Below are positions 59,279 to 64,000 of a stretch of DNA of 64,000 nucleotides, piece after piece. The first letter of the stretch is position 1, and each line of letters starts with the position of its first letter. Source of the stretch: Prosapia bicincta (lineage: Eukaryota; Arthropoda; Insecta; Hemiptera; Cercopidae). Location: contig JBAIZL010000002.1 of assembly GCA_036971475.1 (NCBI GenBank), forward strand, positions 329,428,645 to 329,492,644, written 5' to 3'. The position numbers and the translations under genes are program-made. The notes under the pieces were generated by a model that was not told the origin of the DNA, searched no databases, and was given only the letters and a program-made list of their open reading frames with translations.

Positions 59279-60012
59279 CTGGAACAGACACACAACCTGT
59301 TAACACTAACAATAGTACTCACCCAACCTGAGGAATTGGTTCAGCACATTTCTAAATTATTTGTATCATTCGAAGTATAGCACAAACTTTATAGTAAATG
59401 ACTGTTTTATTTTCAAAAACAATTTAACAATTATACAATATTTACAAATTTTAAAACGACATACTTCTAAAAATATTTTTGTTGTTAATGTTTCTGGCCA
59501 TTTCAGATTATTATCGCCAATTTAATATAGTTTAGAACACTAAACTTATTATGAAATAAAATGAATAAAATCAAAAACAAAGATAAATAAATAAAAATAA
59601 TAATAGATAACAGCATACCAATAAATAACAATCTAACAATAAATAAATAATAATTGTACGATAACAATAAGTATTCTATATTAAAATAAAAACATAAATG
59701 AAGGACAATGAATAACTCAAATATAAAAAAATTATATAGCCAAAATATTGGTTGTTTTTGAAAACTAACAAATGAATGTCGATAAACTGTAATATATTGA
59801 CACTTTTAGATTATACATTATGTACGATAGTTGAAGTTATAGGTATTAAATTTATTTATTTATAAATCTGGGCATTTTAAACGTATTTTCTATAAGTAGG
59901 GCCTACCTACTTTCAGAAAAGGTGTATTTGAGCAACAAACATAATGGTAGACGTGGCCGAATATATTTATGATAGTAAAATCACTATAGGCTAAATACTA
60001 GCCACCAGGTGC

Positions 60013-60016
<4 letters not shown>
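59279..60016. other. unc-13: Upstream unc-13 intron, AT-rich
   Basis: AT-rich intron sequence upstream of the acceptor at 59279-59290. A low-complexity stretch at 59560-59720 is rich in ataaataa-type words. No exon was seen. Confidence 0.45.

Positions 60017-60078
<62 letters not shown>
60017..60078. repeat. (TA)n microsatellite
   Basis: A pure TA run. Confidence 0.97.
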
Positions 60079-60080
<2 letters not shown>

Positions 60081-60159
60081 ACAAATTTATTTATAAAACA
60101 TTACCTATGGAAAAGAAAGCTTTTTGAAAATGTCTTCTATTAGCTCACACTCTTCTGAT

Positions 60160-60279
60160 TTATATATATATATATATATATTTTAAAGCAACACAGGTTA
60201 TTCAAATACAAGAATATTTATTATTTTAAATCCAAAGCTTATTTGGATTATTTGTTATTAAACAAGAAAACGTATTTTA

Positions 60280-60343
<64 letters not shown>

Positions 60344-60466
60344 CAACATAGGTTATTCAAATACAAGAATATTTATTATTTTATATCCCAAAGCTTTTCG
60401 TTGGCAAACAGTACCAACATCATCAGGAATGAAAATTACAATAATGTAAGCTATAGGCCTAAAACA
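60160..60466 (-). mobile_element. Penelope family 2 3'-end fragments, tandem
   Basis: Two partial copies in minus orientation, each with ggttattcaaatacaagaat and then tattattt, at about 60195 and 60350, separated by a TA run (60282-60338). The second continues with aaagcttttcgttggcaaac and the hammerhead-like motif and ends near 60466, where the 8-bp minisatellite begins. No coding sequence remains. Confidence 0.7.
60396..60426 (-). ncRNA. Third copy of the hammerhead-like core
   Basis: On the minus strand: CTGATGA, T, GTTGGTA, loop, TGCCAAC, GAAA. Relative to the copy at 38514 one A of the stem is changed to G, and the pair becomes U-G, so the stem can still form. Confidence 0.38.
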
Positions 60467-60468
60467 TA

Positions 60469-60955
60469 TGTATGGAACTGTGGCACCGTGGAATTGTGGA
60501 ACCGTGGAACCGTGGAACTGTGGAACTATGGAACCGAGGAACCGTGAAACTGTGGCACCATGGAACTGTGGCACCGTGGAATTATGGAAATGTGGAACTG
60601 TGGAGCCACGGAACCATGGAACTGTGGAACCACGGAACAGTGGAAATGTGGAACCGTGGAACTGTGGCACCGTGGAATTGTGGAACCACGGAACAATGGA
60701 ACTATGGAACCACGGAACCGTGGAACTGTGGAACCGCGGGACTGTGGAACCGTGGAACTGTGAAACCGTAGAACTGTAGAGCCTTGGAACTGTGGAACCG
60801 TGGAACCATAGAACTGTGGAACCGTGGAACTTTGGAACCGCGGAACCGTAGAAATGTGGAATTGCGGAACCGTTGAACTTTGGAACCGCGGAACCGTGGA
60901 AATGTGGAACCGTGGAACTGTGAAACCGTGGAACTGTGGAACTGTGGGACCATGA
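60469..60955 (+). repeat. Minisatellite of 8-bp units (GGAACYGT type), about 60 copies
   Basis: Units such as ggaaccgt, ggaactgt, ggaattgt and ggcaccgt follow each other without spacers. An 8-base unit cycles through all frames, so both strands stay open and translate to WNCGTVEP-like or FHSSTVPR-like repeats. These open frames have no other gene feature and are very probably not translated. It directly adjoins the Penelope fragment on its left. Confidence 0.95.
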
Positions 60956-61490
60956 ATTAGCAGCGAAACTAAGCTGAAGTGAGGAATGATAGAAAGATGA
61001 ATTTTTAGAGTCATTGCCAATTATACTTTAATGGTTATAGTATATAAGTGTTATATACGAGTACAATAGTCGAATTGATACCAGTATATGGCGAGATAAT
61101 TATGCCAACATACAAACAGAACATGACACGAAGCTAAATCATTGTCCTTTGAATGCGTTTGAATCTGAACATTAAACGGAATTATCGCAATTCACAACAG
61201 GAACTATAAATGTTTGTATGTAGCTGTTTACACCATCAACAATATATTACTTCTAAATGCTTGCGTGTTGTTGCCTACAAAACTCAGTTTGAATATTAAG
61301 AACAAGCTTTCCCGACACTGTTAGTAAAGAGCATCTTGTTGCGGCGTGTGATTCTGTACAACCGTTTATAAACTAATTCTCGAACGGTATTAAAGATTGA
61401 ACCATAAAAATGTGTGCAGTAGTTAAATTATATTTATGCTAATTTAAAATAACAAAGTCATAGTCGTTGCCATGAGGCATAGAAATACAT
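60956..61490. other. unc-13: Upstream unc-13 intron, no feature seen
   Basis: Sequence of ordinary composition without a recognisable exon, RNA gene or repeat unit. Confidence 0.4.
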
Positions 61491-61494
61491 GTTG

Positions 61495-62131
<637 letters not shown>

Positions 62132-62137
<6 letters not shown>

Positions 62138-63415
62138 GTCACACTCTTTATGGGTGACTTTAACAAATTATACTACTCTCTTGGTTCTATTGTGAGAATA
62201 TAAAACCCTGTTATCAGTTCTCTCTTGCACATTGTACCTCTGCGTGCTATTTACTGCAGTTTTGCGTGCCTCGTTTTCGCACTTATTAAACGATTTGCGT
62301 TCGTAAAGCTGGTAAATGAAGATTGCTTACCATAATAAACCAAGCTTCATTGCTTGTTGCTCAAGCTACGGGTAAAGCAAAGGATCCAGTAGGCACTTTT
62401 AGGTCAAATCTTAAATGTGCGAAATAATTTAACGTGAATGTTTCTCAAAATGTCTCAAAATGTTTTTCATTCATTACCAATAGTTTGTATCTCTGTACGA
62501 CGCATAACCTGTACGTCGCCTAACCTGTACGACGCCTAACCTGTACGACCGATGATGGAATTGATTCTGTTATAAGAGAGGATGTTTAAACACTGTAATG
62601 AACGTTATGTATAATGAAAAATAATGACTATATATGGGAACCCCCAAACCGAGACGCTCAGATTTTCAAACGTTATATTGTTCACATTTCTTTGTCATAA
62701 AAGTGTTTATAATTTTCCGTTTTGAAATTTGTTGAATAACCCTGGTAATCCCCTACTTACTCATATTTTATAAATAATAAATTGCAAGAGGAAGAATAAT
62801 TTGTTTGGAGTGATTTCACTACATATTTCGCCTCCTTCACTAATTCAGTCTTCTATAATTACCTCCGACATTAGCTACAGCCTGGCGCCTCCGAGATAAC
62901 TAACTAATGCAACTATCAGAGATGACGCGTTTAATCAGGCTGATAGCAGCTCGACAAGATAGATTACTGGGAGGAAAGTAGGACCGATTCTATATAAGTT
63001 TATAAAACAATAGATTCAGTCAATAATATGTTAAACCAGGAAAGAAAACCTTTGTACCATTGTTTGTAGTACCAGATGAAACCATTATAGATATAATGTT
63101 GTTAGTTAGAGGCATCGAACTGTATCGGACGCACATTATAAAGCATAGCATTGCAATGCATTTCGTGGTGTACTACCACTTAATGCCACCTATTTTCCCA
63201 CATCTAACTTATTAAGCTCTGTGGTTAGACTCAGTACGTGCCATAGGGATGGATATTTTAAGACGACATTTTGTGTCTATGGTTGCCACGAACAACGCCC
63301 AAACATTATAGATATAAATACAATCTTCTGGTATAAACCCCTCTGATGTCGATATAGTGAAACATCATGTAATGTGTGGATGGTCACGTTCTTAATGTAA
63401 ACATTCGTTCCCCTT
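62132..63415. other. unc-13: Upstream unc-13 intron, with a 16-bp tandem triplet
   Basis: No exon recognised. At 62494-62550 three 16-bp copies of tgtacgacgcctaacc are in tandem. The rest is ordinary intron-like sequence. Confidence 0.45.
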
Positions 63416-63417
63416 AC

Positions 63418-64000
63418 AACCACGCGAACCTAGAACCTATAGCCTACAACACTGCAGCTTTGGCCTATAGCCTACAGTTTTGGTCTATAGCCTACAATTC
63501 TACAGCTTTGGTCTATAACCAACAATCCTATAACTCTACAACAGCTTTGGCCTATAGCTTACCTATAGTCTATAAGCCTACAGCTCTAAGCTGTAGTTTA
63601 AAACCCTGCAGCTCTGACCTATAGCCTATAAACCAACAGCTTTGGCCTATAGCCTACAAGCACTACAAGTCCACTGATTTGGTATATATCCTACAAACTT
63701 GGTTTATAGCTTACAATCTTAAACGTCTAGAGCTTTGGCCTATAATCTATAAGCCTACAGCTCTGAGCTATAACCTAAAATCAGGCTGTTTTGGTCTACA
63801 GCGTACAAACCTAACCGCTCTCCCTTATAGTCTACATGATTTATTCTGCAGCTTCGACCTACAGCCTCAAGCACCAAACGTTTGCAGCTTTGACCTATAG
63901 CCTACAAGTCTACAGCTTTGGTTTATAGGTTACAATCATAAAAGTCTACAGCTTTGGCCAATAGTCTAAGTGCCTACAACTCTGAGGTATAGCCTAAATT
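63418..64000 (+). repeat. Degenerate minisatellite, 24-36-bp units, running off the window
   Basis: Repeated cctatagcctacaa and ctacagctttgg elements alternate with short variable spacers. At least fifteen units can be recognised. The array continues to the end of the window. Short open frames rich in Tyr, Ser and Leu across it are by-products. Confidence 0.85.

Noticed and set aside
60353..61020. Open frames coding WNCGTVEP-like or FHSSTVPR-like repeat proteins
   Set aside because: An 8-bp minisatellite keeps all frames open. The frames on both strands are equally long and have no start context or splice signals.

Overview
This is eukaryotic, very AT-rich, intron-dominated DNA, most probably from an arthropod and likely an insect with a large genome. 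The evidence is the two protein-coding exons, which look like an arthropod UNC-13, and the mix of decayed mobile elements: Penelope-like elements with GIY-YIG endonuclease, mariner, pogo/Tigger-like, a Jockey-type LINE and a Helitron. There are no prokaryotic features. Almost all long open frames come from tandem repeats and are not genes.

The only host gene I can support lies on the minus strand. An exon at 59161-59278 and one at 5327-5450 encode consecutive parts of the N-terminal C2 domain of UNC-13/Munc13, the synaptic-vesicle priming factor. Both have canonical splice sites and matching phase (0/0). Joined, they read through SSE|EGPGEW exactly as the family does. Everything from 5451 to 59160 is therefore one intron of about 53.7 kb, while 1-5326 and 59279-64000 are parts of the flanking introns. 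No other UNC-13 exon was found in the window.

Intron layout, by coordinate. 5.4-8.2 kb: diverged interspersed repeats. 8.17-27.93 kb: a 19.8-kb satellite of 154-bp monomers; 126 consecutive monomers keep the length apart from one 7-bp deletion and one 3-bp insertion, and blocks are duplicated at multiples of 154 bp. 27.96-30.34 kb: a dead mariner interrupted by a pogo-like element at a TA site. 30.45-36.05 kb: a second satellite of 62-bp monomers, with 561-bp and 1555-bp higher-order periods. 36.75-38.2 kb: a third array with a 476-bp period. 38.28-42.64 kb: a nest of two Penelope-like families in mirror-image arrangement. 44.14-46.08 kb: a 92-bp satellite. 46.5-47.06 kb: a Jockey LINE remnant. 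49.74-49.85 kb: an exon-like ATG island. 50.42-51.60 kb: a pogo/Tigger element. 51.67-54.20 kb: a Helitron with a PIF1 helicase relic and multiplied internal repeats. 54.2-59.16 kb: fold-backs, a MITE-like element and Penelope 3' ends.

The flanking introns hold simple repeats: (GT)n at 4.8-5.05 kb and 61.5-62.1 kb, an 8-bp minisatellite at 60.47-60.95 kb, and a 24-36-bp minisatellite at 63.4-64 kb. Tandem repeats make up roughly 31 kb, over half of the intron. I found no operon-like system, CRISPR, rRNA or convincing tRNA. The most notable point is that a synaptic gene interrupts one C2 domain with a satellite-filled intron. The main candidate novelties are the exon-like ATG island inside that intron, the palindromic Penelope nest with hammerhead-like motifs, and the higher-order structure of the satellites.
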